Shown piece by piece: positions 35,088 to 42,512 of a stretch of DNA of 64,000 bases. The notes below the pieces were generated by a model. It saw only the letters and a program-made list of their open reading frames with translations. It searched no databases and had not been told where the DNA came from. Position numbers and translations under genes: made by a program. Source of the DNA: Pseudomonadota bacterium (GTDB lineage: Bacteria > Bdellovibrionota > Bacteriovoracia > Bacteriovoracales > Bacteriovoracaceae); assembly GCA_027488375.1 (NCBI GenBank), contig JAIYBW010000002.1, positions 434,001-498,000 on the forward strand. The letters run 5' to 3'. Numbering within the stretch: position 1 is the stretch's first letter; each line of letters begins with the position of its first letter.

Positions 35088-35360
35088 ATGGGTAAAAAAA
35101 TTTATGTCGGCAATCTTCCGTTCACATCAACCAGCGATACATTGGTAGAAATTTTTTCACCATTTGGTAAAATTTCTTCTTCAAAAATTGTCCTAGACCG
35201 CGACTCAGGTCGTAGCAAAGGATTTGGATTCGTTGAAATGACAAATGAGCTAGAGGCCCAAAGTGCTATAACTGAACTCCATGGCAGTCAGTATGGTGGG
35301 CGCTCATTAACGGTCAACGAAGCTAGACCCCACGGGTCTAGTACTCAAAGACTTCAATAA
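35088..35360 (+). CDS. RRM RNA-binding protein without RGG tail (first of three)
   Basis: 90 residues. KKIYVGNLPFTSTSDTLVEIF is RNP-2 and SKGFGFVEM is RNP-1 of an RNA recognition motif. It ends NEARPHGSSTQRLQ, with no glycine-rich tail, unlike its two neighbours. The last codons contain a perfect hairpin (35323-35341). AAGGAG ribosome site 8 bases upstream. Probably binds single-stranded RNA as a cold- or stress-linked chaperone, from family knowledge. Confidence 0.93.
   Translation: MGKKIYVGNLPFTSTSDTLVEIFSPFGKISSSKIVLDRDSGRSKGFGFVEMTNELEAQSAITELHGSQYGGRSLTVNEARPHGSSTQRLQ
35323..35341 (+). repeat. Perfect 8-bp hairpin at the end of the first RRM gene
   Basis: CTAGACCC-CAC-GGGTCTAG. It lies exactly where the paralogues continue into their RGG tail. 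No T-run follows, so it is not a simple terminator. Confidence 0.6.
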
Positions 35361-35385
35361 TAACAATGCATTAGAAGGCATAATG

Positions 35386-35444
35386 GGGGCATTAATTTAT
35401 TATGTCGCCATTGGCCTATTTTGATGCTAAATATGGGGCATTAA
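35386..35444 (+). repeat. Direct repeat GGGGCATTAA upstream of the second RRM gene
   Basis: The 10-mer occurs at 35386-35395 and 35435-35444, 49 bases apart start to start, in the leader or promoter region of the second RRM gene. Possibly a regulator site; too short to be sure. Confidence 0.3.
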
Positions 35445-35514
35445 CGTCGTTTCAGAGAGTCCCGAGTAAAGTTACTCCATGTCCTCTAGACGCTACTCAA
35501 GCCTCGGAGGTTTT

Positions 35515-35889
35515 ATGGGTAAGAAAATTTATGTTGGTAATTTACCATTCTCAGCAACAAATGAATCACTATCAGAGATGTTCGCATCTTTCGGTAAAGT
35601 TGATTCATCAAAAATCGTAACTGATAGAGACACTGGTCGCTCTAAAGGTTTCGGCTTTGTTGAAATGTCAGACGCTTCTGAAGCTGACGCTGCAATCGAA
35701 AAACTTAACGGTGCTGATTTCGGTGGACGTTCATTAACTGTTAATGAAGCACGTCCTATGGAGCCACGTACTGGTGGTTTCGGTGGAGGCCGTGGTGGTG
35801 ATCGCGGTGGAGACCGTGGTGGACGCGGTGGTTTCGGTGGTGGCCGTGGTGGCGATCGCGGTGGTGACCGTGGTGGAAACCGTTGGTAA
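35515..35889 (+). CDS. RRM protein with RGG tail (second of three)
   Basis: 124 residues from ATG 35515 (GGAGG ribosome site 4 bases upstream; the open frame starts at 35479). RNP-2 is KKIYVGNLPFSATNESLSEMF and RNP-1 is SKGFGFVEM. After EARPMEPRTGG comes a tail of two tandem 18-residue units (FGGGRGGDRGGDRGGRGG and FGGGRGGDRGGDRGGNRW). RRM-RGG architecture is common in cyanobacterial and plant cold-induced proteins. A GCAA-loop terminator follows. Confidence 0.95.
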   Translation: MGKKIYVGNLPFSATNESLSEMFASFGKVDSSKIVTDRDTGRSKGFGFVEMSDASEADAAIEKLNGADFGGRSLTVNEARPMEPRTGGFGGGRGGDRGGDRGGRGGFGGGRGGDRGGDRGGNRW

Positions 35890-35913
35890 TCAATAATAAT
35901 TGAAAATCGAAAG

Positions 35914-35938
35914 GCCCTCGCAAGAGGGCTTTTTTTTT
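35914..35938 (+). terminator. Rho-independent terminator after the second RRM gene
   Basis: GCCCTC-GCAA-GAGGGC followed by nine T. Nearly identical to the terminator of the third RRM gene, including the GNRA tetraloop. Confidence 0.9.
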
Positions 35939-35969
35939 GCCTAAAATGCTGAAATCACGTACTTTATGC

Positions 35970-36040
35970 TATAATTATCCCTAGGCAAAATCTCATTTAT
36001 ACTGACCCCTCTTTGTAAGTACCTTAAATTGTGCTATTGT
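35970..36040 (+). promoter_or_regulatory. Promoters and long leader of the third RRM gene
   Basis: An extended -10 TGCTATAAT has its TATAAT at 35970-35975, with a weak -35. A second candidate is TTGTAA (36013-36018), 16 bases, TATTGT (36035-36040). The first predicts a leader of about 170 bases and contains a perfect 6-bp stem GAGCTG-AATAGG-CAGCTC at 36050-36067. Long leaders are a known feature of cold-shock genes. Confidence 0.5.
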
Positions 36041-36151
36041 TTTATTAAAGAGCTGAATAGGCAGCTCGTATTATTGATTTGTCGCTCGGTAGTGTTCTGG
36101 TCCCTAGGCCCTGATCCTCTGAAAGCGCGTCCCTGGCCTTAAGGAGGTTTT

Positions 36152-36526
36152 ATGGGTAAAAAAATTTACGTTGGTAACTTACCTTTCTCAGCAACAAACG
36201 ATGCTTTGAACGAATTGTTTTCAAAGTTCGGCTCAGTTGACTCTGCTAAAATCGTAATGGACAGGGATACTGGCCGTTCGAAAGGTTTTGGCTTTGTTGA
36301 AATGTCGACTGATGATGCAGCAGCAGCAGCTATTGATAAACTTAATGGATCAGATATGGGTGGTCGTAATCTTGTTGTGAACGAAGCTCGCCCAATGGAG
36401 CCACGTACTGGTGGTTTCGGTGGAGGCCGTGGTGGTGATCGCGGTGGAGACCGTGGTGGACGCGGTGGTTTTGGTGGTGGTCGTGGTGGCGATCGCGGTG
36501 GTGACCGTGGTGGCAATCGCTGGTAA
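36152..36526 (+). CDS. RRM protein with RGG tail (third of three)
   Basis: 124 residues. RNP-2 KKIYVGNLPFSATNDALNELF; RNP-1 SKGFGFVEM. The tail from MEPRTGG onward is the same amino acid sequence as in the second gene, and most of its codons are identical too, whereas the RRM parts differ more. AAGGAGG ribosome site. Acts as an RNA chaperone or regulator by family inference. The terminator follows 17 bases after the stop. Confidence 0.95.
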   Translation: MGKKIYVGNLPFSATNDALNELFSKFGSVDSAKIVMDRDTGRSKGFGFVEMSTDDAAAAAIDKLNGSDMGGRNLVVNEARPMEPRTGGFGGGRGGDRGGDRGGRGGFGGGRGGDRGGDRGGNRW

Positions 36527-36542
36527 TTTTTTAAAATACTTT

Positions 36543-36571
36543 AAGGCCCTCGCAAGAGGGCCTTTTTTTTT
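36543..36571 (+). terminator. Rho-independent terminator after the third RRM gene
   Basis: AAGGCCCTC-GCAA-GAGGGCCTT with a nine-T run. The next gene starts only 14 bases beyond. Confidence 0.93.
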
Positions 36572-36584
36572 GGCCGGAGGCGAG

Positions 36585-37082
36585 ATGATAAAATACATAA
36601 TCCTTCTCATCATATTTTCCTCATTCTCTACTTGGGGACAATCAATGAAAGAATTAAATCACAAAGAAAAAGTTAGCTATTTTTTTGAAAATCTAACGAA
36701 GGACAAAATGCATCTCGTGGATGAATTCTATCATGCAGATGTAGATTTCATCGATCCAGTTGGGCAGCTCAAAGGTGCCCAAAAAATGAAAAAATACTAT
36801 GAACAAATGTACGTGAACGTTAAAACAATCAAGTTTGAATTCTCTCAATTTATTGAGTCATCAGATACGATTGTAGGAATTTGGAAAATGACACTTGTGA
36901 CTGATAAACTTAATTCAGGTGAACCTATTGTCGTAGATGGAAATTCAGTCATACGATTTGATTCATCTGGAAAGGCTATCTACCACAGAGATTACTTTGA
37001 TATGGGAGCTTTTATCTATGAGCATATACCCATGGTAGGATTTGTCGTAAAAAAAATTAGAAACAGGATGAAAGCGGAGTGA
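36585..37082 (+). CDS. Secreted NTF2-like (SnoaL-type) protein
   Basis: 165 residues from ATG 36585, right after GGAGGCGAG; the open frame begins earlier inside the RRM gene. A signal peptide (MIKYIILLIIFSSFSTWGQS) is followed by a SnoaL/NTF2 fold: VSYFFENLTKDKMHLVDEFY, DVDFIDPVGQLKGAQKMKKY, VVDGNSVIRFDSSGKAIYHRDYFDMG. The fold holds small ligands or supports isomerase activity; the role here is unknown. The stop overlaps the GTG start of the next gene. Confidence 0.82.
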   Translation: MIKYIILLIIFSSFSTWGQSMKELNHKEKVSYFFENLTKDKMHLVDEFYHADVDFIDPVGQLKGAQKMKKYYEQMYVNVKTIKFEFSQFIESSDTIVGIWKMTLVTDKLNSGEPIVVDGNSVIRFDSSGKAIYHRDYFDMGAFIYEHIPMVGFVVKKIRNRMKAE

Positions 37083-37705
37083 ATCAAAGACTAGAAAAAC
37101 TTTCTAAGCTGGTGGTTCAGTTTTACCCCTCTGGTGATCCCGCCCATGACTGGCCTCATGTTCTTAGGGTGGCCCAAAATTGTTCTCTTTTAGGTAAGGG
37201 AGAAAAAATCAATCTTGATTGTCTTTTAGCAGCAGCTTATTGCCATGACCTTGTTAATTTACCAAAAAATCATCCTGATAGGTCGAGAGCATCCTTAATG
37301 AGTGCAGAAAAATGTGTTCCTTATTTAACTGAGGCCCAATTTACTGTTGAGGAAATTGAACTTGTAAAAAAAATTGTGATTGAACATAGCTACTCTGCTG
37401 GTCATGAAGCTTCTAATCTTGAGGCAGCCATTTTACAAGATGCGGATAGGCTTGATGCCCTAGGGGCCATTGGAATTTTGAGATGTGCTTCAGTTAATAC
37501 TCAGATGAAAACATCGTTCTATGATTTTCATGACCCCCTTGCTAAAAAGAGAGAACTCAATGACAAGGAGTTCATGCTTGATCATTATTTTGTCAAACTT
37601 TTTAATCTACCGGGTAAGATGAATACTCTCCGTGGAAAGATTGAAGCTGAAAAAAGAATGCAATACATGAAAGAATTCATCGAAAAACTGCGTGAGGAGA
37701 TTTAA
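37079..37705 (+). CDS. HD-domain phosphohydrolase (YedJ-like)
   Basis: 208 residues, GTG start overlapping the upstream stop. The HD superfamily motifs are HDWPHVLRVAQNC, AAYCHDLVNLP, IEHSYSAG and LQDADRLDALGAIGI. Small stand-alone members of this group hydrolyse nucleotide or sugar phosphates in the cytosol. Fourth gene-order partner: it is followed 3 bases later by the methionine-sulfoxide reductase. Confidence 0.92.
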   Translation: MNQRLEKLSKLVVQFYPSGDPAHDWPHVLRVAQNCSLLGKGEKINLDCLLAAAYCHDLVNLPKNHPDRSRASLMSAEKCVPYLTEAQFTVEEIELVKKIVIEHSYSAGHEASNLEAAILQDADRLDALGAIGILRCASVNTQMKTSFYDFHDPLAKKRELNDKEFMLDHYFVKLFNLPGKMNTLRGKIEAEKRMQYMKEFIEKLREEI

Positions 37706-37708
37706 TTC

Positions 37709-38194
37709 ATGTGGATTATTCAATCAAATTATAATTCCGAAGCTTTTTATAACGATTTAGAAAAAGAGTTATTCTCACTCATAGATGGCGAAAAAAATCT
37801 CTATGCCAATCTTGCCAATATAAGTTCATGGCTCTTTCACACCATACCAGATATGAATTGGTGTGGTTTTTATCTTTGGTCAGAATCTGAGAAAGAGCTC
37901 ATCCTTGGCCCCTTTCAAGGGAAACCAGCATGTATTCGCATCAAACCTGAAAGAGGAGTTTGCGGAGCGGCCTATACAAAAGCCACCACTCAACTCATTG
38001 ATGACGTCCATCTTTTTCCAGGACATATTAGTTGTGACTCGGCTTCAAGATCCGAATTAGTTATACCACTGATTAAAAATAATATGGTTCTTGGAGTTTT
38101 AGATTTAGATTCTCCCCATGTGAGTCGTTTTAAATCTAGGGATGCTGAGAATCTGGAGCAAATCTTTTCAAAAATTTCTAAGATTATTTTTTAA
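37709..38194 (+). CDS. msrC: Free methionine-R-sulfoxide reductase (GAF fold)
   Basis: 161 residues. LGPFQGKPACIRIKPERGVCGAAY and VHLFPGHISCDSASRSELVIPL contain the three conserved cysteines of the fRMsr/MsrC family, which reduces free methionine R-sulfoxide with thioredoxin. N-terminal part: NISSWLFHTIPDMNWCGFYLW. Overlaps the convergent MFS gene by 4 bp. Oxidative-stress repair in the cytosol. Confidence 0.95.
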   Translation: MWIIQSNYNSEAFYNDLEKELFSLIDGEKNLYANLANISSWLFHTIPDMNWCGFYLWSESEKELILGPFQGKPACIRIKPERGVCGAAYTKATTQLIDDVHLFPGHISCDSASRSELVIPLIKNNMVLGVLDLDSPHVSRFKSRDAENLEQIFSKISKIIF

Positions 38195-39438
38195 GCAGCT
38201 TCGATAAATGCTTGCTCATTTCTCACAATAACAGAATCCTCTTTCTTAAAAAAATGATGATATAAGAAGATGGCCAGAGCATAAAAGAAAGCAGCTATAA
38301 AAAAAGTTGGCCCAAAAGAATACTTCTCAATGAGGAATCCACCAATTCTCGTGCTTGAAGTATAAACCATGTGATAAAAAAATAAAATCGTCGCAGATGC
38401 AAAGACACACTCTTGCTCTCTCACGTGCTCCATTTCAAACATCGATGTAATGGGGCCGGACATATTCATCAGCATTCCTCTCAAAAAGAATGAGCTCACA
38501 ACTAAAACAATATTTCCTGTCAGACCCATCGTAATCATAAAGGGAATCGAAAGAGTTGCCGTCAGGAGAATGAATCTTAAGTGTGTCGTTTTTTTAACCA
38601 GAATAGGTGTGATAAAAAGGCCTATAAAAATAAAAAACTGCAATAGAGCGTAGGAGACACCAATCATCTTAGTTGAGAGGTCAAAACGTTGCTTGAGGTA
38701 GATATTCATAAAAGGCACAATAAGCCCGCCCCCAAAAGCAAAACAAAGTTTTGGTACGATTAAGCGCCCTAAAATGCCCCATTCTTTTTCTTTGAATCCT
38801 TCAAAGATCTTTCTCTTTTTATGTGGGAGAGAAACTCTTTTAATTCTCAAGAAAATTAAATTGGCACAAAAAATAATTGAAACAGCTATAAATATCGACA
38901 AGCGAAATAAAGTTAAGGAATTTAAATCAGGATTAAAAGATCTTATGATCTCTGGCAAGTATCCACCAAAAAGATATCCCACAAGATGAGCGGCCATATT
39001 AAGTGCAGAGTTGAGACTGAACAAGAAGACTCGATCCTCAGTTTTAGAATTTCTTAAATAAAAAGGTGAAACTGAAATATTAAAAAGCGCTTGGAACATA
39101 CTCGCGGCCAAACCAAGCCCATAAAGTGAGGACTCACTTGTTGCAAGCATTTGTGATCCATAGAAAAGTGAGGAAAAGAATAGACCCGTCATCACAAGAT
39201 GCTTCACATAAAATTTATCAATAAATAAGGCGGCGGGGAGGGCCATCAGTGAAATACCTAAACTCGTGGTTGAAATGAGGCTTCCAATTGTACTTTCACC
39301 AAAACCAAGTTCTTTGAGGTAGAGATTAAACAGGAGACCATAAATGGAGAGACCAACCCCTTGAAAAGCATGACCAATCAGGAAGAGCTTCACGTTGGGA
39401 GAGAGTTTTCTAAAATGGGCACGGTAAGAGAGAAACAT
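38191..39438 (-). CDS. Major facilitator superfamily transporter
   Basis: 415 residues with about twelve hydrophobic helices and no large soluble domain. LISTTSLGISLMALPAALFIDKF is the position of the MFS motif A loop (degenerate). Substrate unknown. It stands alone on the minus strand between plus-strand genes. Confidence 0.88.
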   Translation of the reverse strand: MFLSYRAHFRKLSPNVKLFLIGHAFQGVGLSIYGLLFNLYLKELGFGESTIGSLISTTSLGISLMALPAALFIDKFYVKHLVMTGLFFSSLFYGSQMLATSESSLYGLGLAASMFQALFNISVSPFYLRNSKTEDRVFLFSLNSALNMAAHLVGYLFGGYLPEIIRSFNPDLNSLTLFRLSIFIAVSIIFCANLIFLRIKRVSLPHKKRKIFEGFKEKEWGILGRLIVPKLCFAFGGGLIVPFMNIYLKQRFDLSTKMIGVSYALLQFFIFIGLFITPILVKKTTHLRFILLTATLSIPFMITMGLTGNIVLVVSSFFLRGMLMNMSGPITSMFEMEHVREQECVFASATILFFYHMVYTSSTRIGGFLIEKYSFGPTFFIAAFFYALAIFLYHHFFKKEDSVIVRNEQAFIEAA

Positions 39439-39577
39439 GAATGTTATTGTAACTCATGATTTCATCCTTAAGAATGCCGGAAAATATGGTTTTTTCAGAT
39501 TGAAATTAACTGATTTGATTTGTGAGCTTGTTGTGACTTCGCTAAGATAGCTTAGTTATTTTTTAGGAGAATTTAAG

Positions 39578-41431
39578 ATGAAGCTGACACTTTTGATCGG
39601 ACTTTTAATCATTCATAGTGCCTTTGCTGATTTTGTTTACATGAAAGAGGATGCTCAAGGTAAGTATGTCATGCTTAAGAATGATAAACAGGATGAGACT
39701 CAAGTCATGAGTGATTTGTCTTCAAAAAATTGGGCGCTCTATCCTGACATTACACCAAATGGGGAAGAGATCATTTATGTTGAAGGACCTCATCAGCAAG
39801 ATCTTGGGCTCACCTATAAAAATATTCATAAAAATCTGACTCAAAGATTTCATCCTTCAATTAAAGGGATGATTTTACATCCTAAGTTTTCTAAGAATGG
39901 CCGCTATATCTTCTATTCAGCTCCAGGATCAAATGGAAAAAATACGATCTATTTTTTTGATAGGGCTGCTGAAGTTGCTCGTCAAGGCCAAGGATTAACC
40001 GATTATTCTCTTGCGAATGCCACCGCCCTTGATGCGAGCGAGGAATCTTATTTTCCTCGTCCCTCTTCAGATGGAAATTTTGTCGTTTATCAGAGGAATA
40101 CTGGTTCTAAAAAAGAAATTATTCTTTTAAATCGTCTTGATGGTTCAAAAAAGATTATTGCAGAAGGAATGTCCCCTGCCCTTTCCTTTGATGAGCGCTT
40201 TATTGCTTTTACCTCAAAAAAATCTGGGAACTGGAATATTCAAATTGCTGATAAAACTACTGGGGCCATCACTGAAGCTACTCAAGATCTTAAAGATGAA
40301 ATGGCCCCTACATTTCTTCCCGATAATACATTGGCCTTTGCTTCTAACAAATCAGGTCATTTTCGCTTGTATAAAGCTATTAAAGGGAACTGGGTAAGTT
40401 TGACGACAGACTCACTCGACGCAGATTTAGATCTTTATTCTCCCCAGTTTTCCGGTGATACCTCTATTCATCAAGGCACGCTTCCCTCTTTCCTTGGCAA
40501 TGCTCGTTCTTCTTTTGGGACAGTTTCTCATGAGGGGAAAATTTATATGGCCGGTGGTCATCAGGGAGCTGAACATACTTATCCTGAAGAATCATTCAGT
40601 GATCAGTTTGTAGTGTACGATACTCTTTCTCAGACGTGGAAAGAGCTTGCTCCGAGACCGGCGAAGGCCCACGGTTATCAAATTGCTGCTCATGGAAATT
40701 ACATTTATGCCTTTGGTGGATTTGCTTTTTCAAAAATACATAAACCGAAATGGAAATCACTAGACCAGATTGATCGATATGACATCACCCTTAACAAATG
40801 GGAAACGATTGGCAAACTCCTCTCACCTCGCTCATCAAATGCTGCGATTAAAGTTGATGACAAGGTCTACCTCGTGGGAGGATGGAACTCAACGCCAAAA
40901 TTTGATAATGATCTTGATGGTATTTTTTTAGAGAGCATTGAAGTCTTCGATCTAAAAAATGAAAAAGTTGAACTTGCGAGTTTTAAAATACCACAGCCTG
41001 TTCGTCGGGCCTTTACTGGAATTGATCACGAAGGAAAACTCCTCCTCGTCGGTGGTCTTGGTCAAGGGGCCTCGCACTTTGAACTCTTAAATAATGTCAC
41101 CTCTATTGATCCAGTCACTGGCTCCTCTAAAGAACTCTCACCACTTCCTTTTGCGACATTTGCACCAGCTGCTGAAATCATCAATAACCATCTCTATGTC
41201 TTTGGAGGCATGTTTAAATTTTCTGAAATGGACTATGATTATGTTTCTCATATTTATCGCCAGGATATGCTAACAGGACTTTGGGATCATACGGGCCGAT
41301 GCCTGAAGGAGACCAAGGGTTTCTCCCAAGTCTTCAAAATCAATGAGAATACTTTAGGTATTTTGGGAGGCCATCATTACTCTTTAGGCCAGGATCTTCC
41401 CGTCACAACTTTTGAAACATTCAAACCTTAA
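39578..41431 (+). CDS. Secreted double beta-propeller protein (TolB-like plus Kelch)
   Basis: 617 residues with a signal peptide (MKLTLLIGLLIIHSAFA). The first half has TolB/WD40-like blades (YPDITPNGEEIIYVEG, HPKFSKNGRYIFYSAPG, FPRPSSDGNFVVYQR). The second half has about five Kelch repeats, seen as VYLVGGWN, LLLVGGLG, LYVFGGMF and IYAFGGFAF with matching W-E and Y/D elements. Propellers usually bind proteins or glycans; no catalytic site is obvious. RBS AGGAG 7 bases upstream. A terminator follows. Confidence 0.85.
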   Translation: MKLTLLIGLLIIHSAFADFVYMKEDAQGKYVMLKNDKQDETQVMSDLSSKNWALYPDITPNGEEIIYVEGPHQQDLGLTYKNIHKNLTQRFHPSIKGMILHPKFSKNGRYIFYSAPGSNGKNTIYFFDRAAEVARQGQGLTDYSLANATALDASEESYFPRPSSDGNFVVYQRNTGSKKEIILLNRLDGSKKIIAEGMSPALSFDERFIAFTSKKSGNWNIQIADKTTGAITEATQDLKDEMAPTFLPDNTLAFASNKSGHFRLYKAIKGNWVSLTTDSLDADLDLYSPQFSGDTSIHQGTLPSFLGNARSSFGTVSHEGKIYMAGGHQGAEHTYPEESFSDQFVVYDTLSQTWKELAPRPAKAHGYQIAAHGNYIYAFGGFAFSKIHKPKWKSLDQIDRYDITLNKWETIGKLLSPRSSNAAIKVDDKVYLVGGWNSTPKFDNDLDGIFLESIEVFDLKNEKVELASFKIPQPVRRAFTGIDHEGKLLLVGGLGQGASHFELLNNVTSIDPVTGSSKELSPLPFATFAPAAEIINNHLYVFGGMFKFSEMDYDYVSHIYRQDMLTGLWDHTGRCLKETKGFSQVFKINENTLGILGGHHYSLGQDLPVTTFETFKP

Positions 41432-41437
41432 GACTAT

Positions 41438-41463
41438 AGCCCCTCACTTGAGGGGCTTTTTTT
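41438..41463 (+). terminator. Rho-independent terminator
   Basis: AGCCCCTC-ACTT-GAGGGGCT, T7, just after the propeller gene. Confidence 0.93.
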
Positions 41464-41549
41464 GACTACGTTATTTTTACAGACCTTTAATCACCCCTTT
41501 TAGAATCATGGTAGAAACTTAGCGCACTCTACTGACTAAGGATTTAACC

Positions 41550-42512
41550 ATGAAAATGAAAGGTCTATTACTTACGCTCTCCTGTTTATCTTTTTCGGCC
41601 GTGGCCCATGAAAATGGAACGATCAAAATTTACGATGCTAAATTTGTTCCCCAAATTATTAATCTTTTTAAACCAGGACATCTTGTTCTTGAGGATGGAG
41701 AGAAAAAAGCCATCATCATCCCTAAGACAGCTCGAATACTTAATGAGAATTTAGAAAAAGTTAGGGATTTTTTTGCTGATGAATTAAATCACAAAAGTTG
41801 GGATAATAAAGGCGCAGAAATCCAGGCCTCAGTTAATGTTAATAAATTTACGATCTATGATCTTTTAGGAACTCGTGAAAATGCCGCTTGGGCAAAGAAA
41901 AGATTTATTTTTGGGGCCGGAAGTAAAAAAGGTCTCGATAATTTTGAAAAAGCCCTAGATGTAGTAGGACATGAATTTACCCACGCTGTGATTCAATCAA
42001 CGTCTAACCTTAAGTATGAGGGTCAGTCGGGTGCCCTTAATGAACATTTAGCCGATGTGTTTGGATCAATTGTTAATCAGATCCATAACAACCCTAAAAA
42101 TCCTTATCTGATTGGATCAACTGTTCTTTATGGTGATTACGCTAAAAGGGCCCATGCTTTAAGAGACATGATGGATCCTTATAAAGGTCTTTCAACTCAG
42201 CCGGCCCATATGAATGATCTCAAGATGCATTTATTTAAAAAATATGCAGAGAACTGTGTTCCCAATTCAGAAAATGATAATTGTGGAGTGCATATTTTAA
42301 GCGGTATTCCTAACCGTATGGCCGCACTCGTAATGTCAGTCATAGGTCCTGAGGAATCTGCTAAGCTGTTTTTTGAAGTTATGACTAAACGTTTAAAAGA
42401 AAACTCTAATTTTGCAGACTATAGAGTCGCCCTACTAGAAGAGTGTAAGAACCTAAGCTCTGATACCTGTATGGTTGTAGATGAAGCCCTTAAGTCCGTG
42501 GGCCTAAACTAG
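41550..42512 (+). CDS. Compact secreted M4 (thermolysin-family) metalloprotease
   Basis: 320 residues with a signal peptide ending SAVAHE. Zinc motif VVGHEFTHAVIQSTSN, downstream ligand GALNEHLADVFGSIV, and the transition-state histidine in CGVHILSGIPNRMA, all in family order. It lacks the long FTP/PepSY pro-region of most M4 enzymes, so it is either self-activating or resembles the small protealysin group. Probably a secreted degradative protease. Overlaps asnB by 4 bp at the 3' end. Confidence 0.93.
   Translation: MKMKGLLLTLSCLSFSAVAHENGTIKIYDAKFVPQIINLFKPGHLVLEDGEKKAIIIPKTARILNENLEKVRDFFADELNHKSWDNKGAEIQASVNVNKFTIYDLLGTRENAAWAKKRFIFGAGSKKGLDNFEKALDVVGHEFTHAVIQSTSNLKYEGQSGALNEHLADVFGSIVNQIHNNPKNPYLIGSTVLYGDYAKRAHALRDMMDPYKGLSTQPAHMNDLKMHLFKKYAENCVPNSENDNCGVHILSGIPNRMAALVMSVIGPEESAKLFFEVMTKRLKENSNFADYRVALLEECKNLSSDTCMVVDEALKSVGLN

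Noticed and set aside
36166-36516. Long minus-strand open frame rich in Pro/Arg opposite the third RRM gene
   Set aside because: It is the antisense image of the RGG-tail codons, has no ribosome site, and the plus-strand RRM protein is clearly real.
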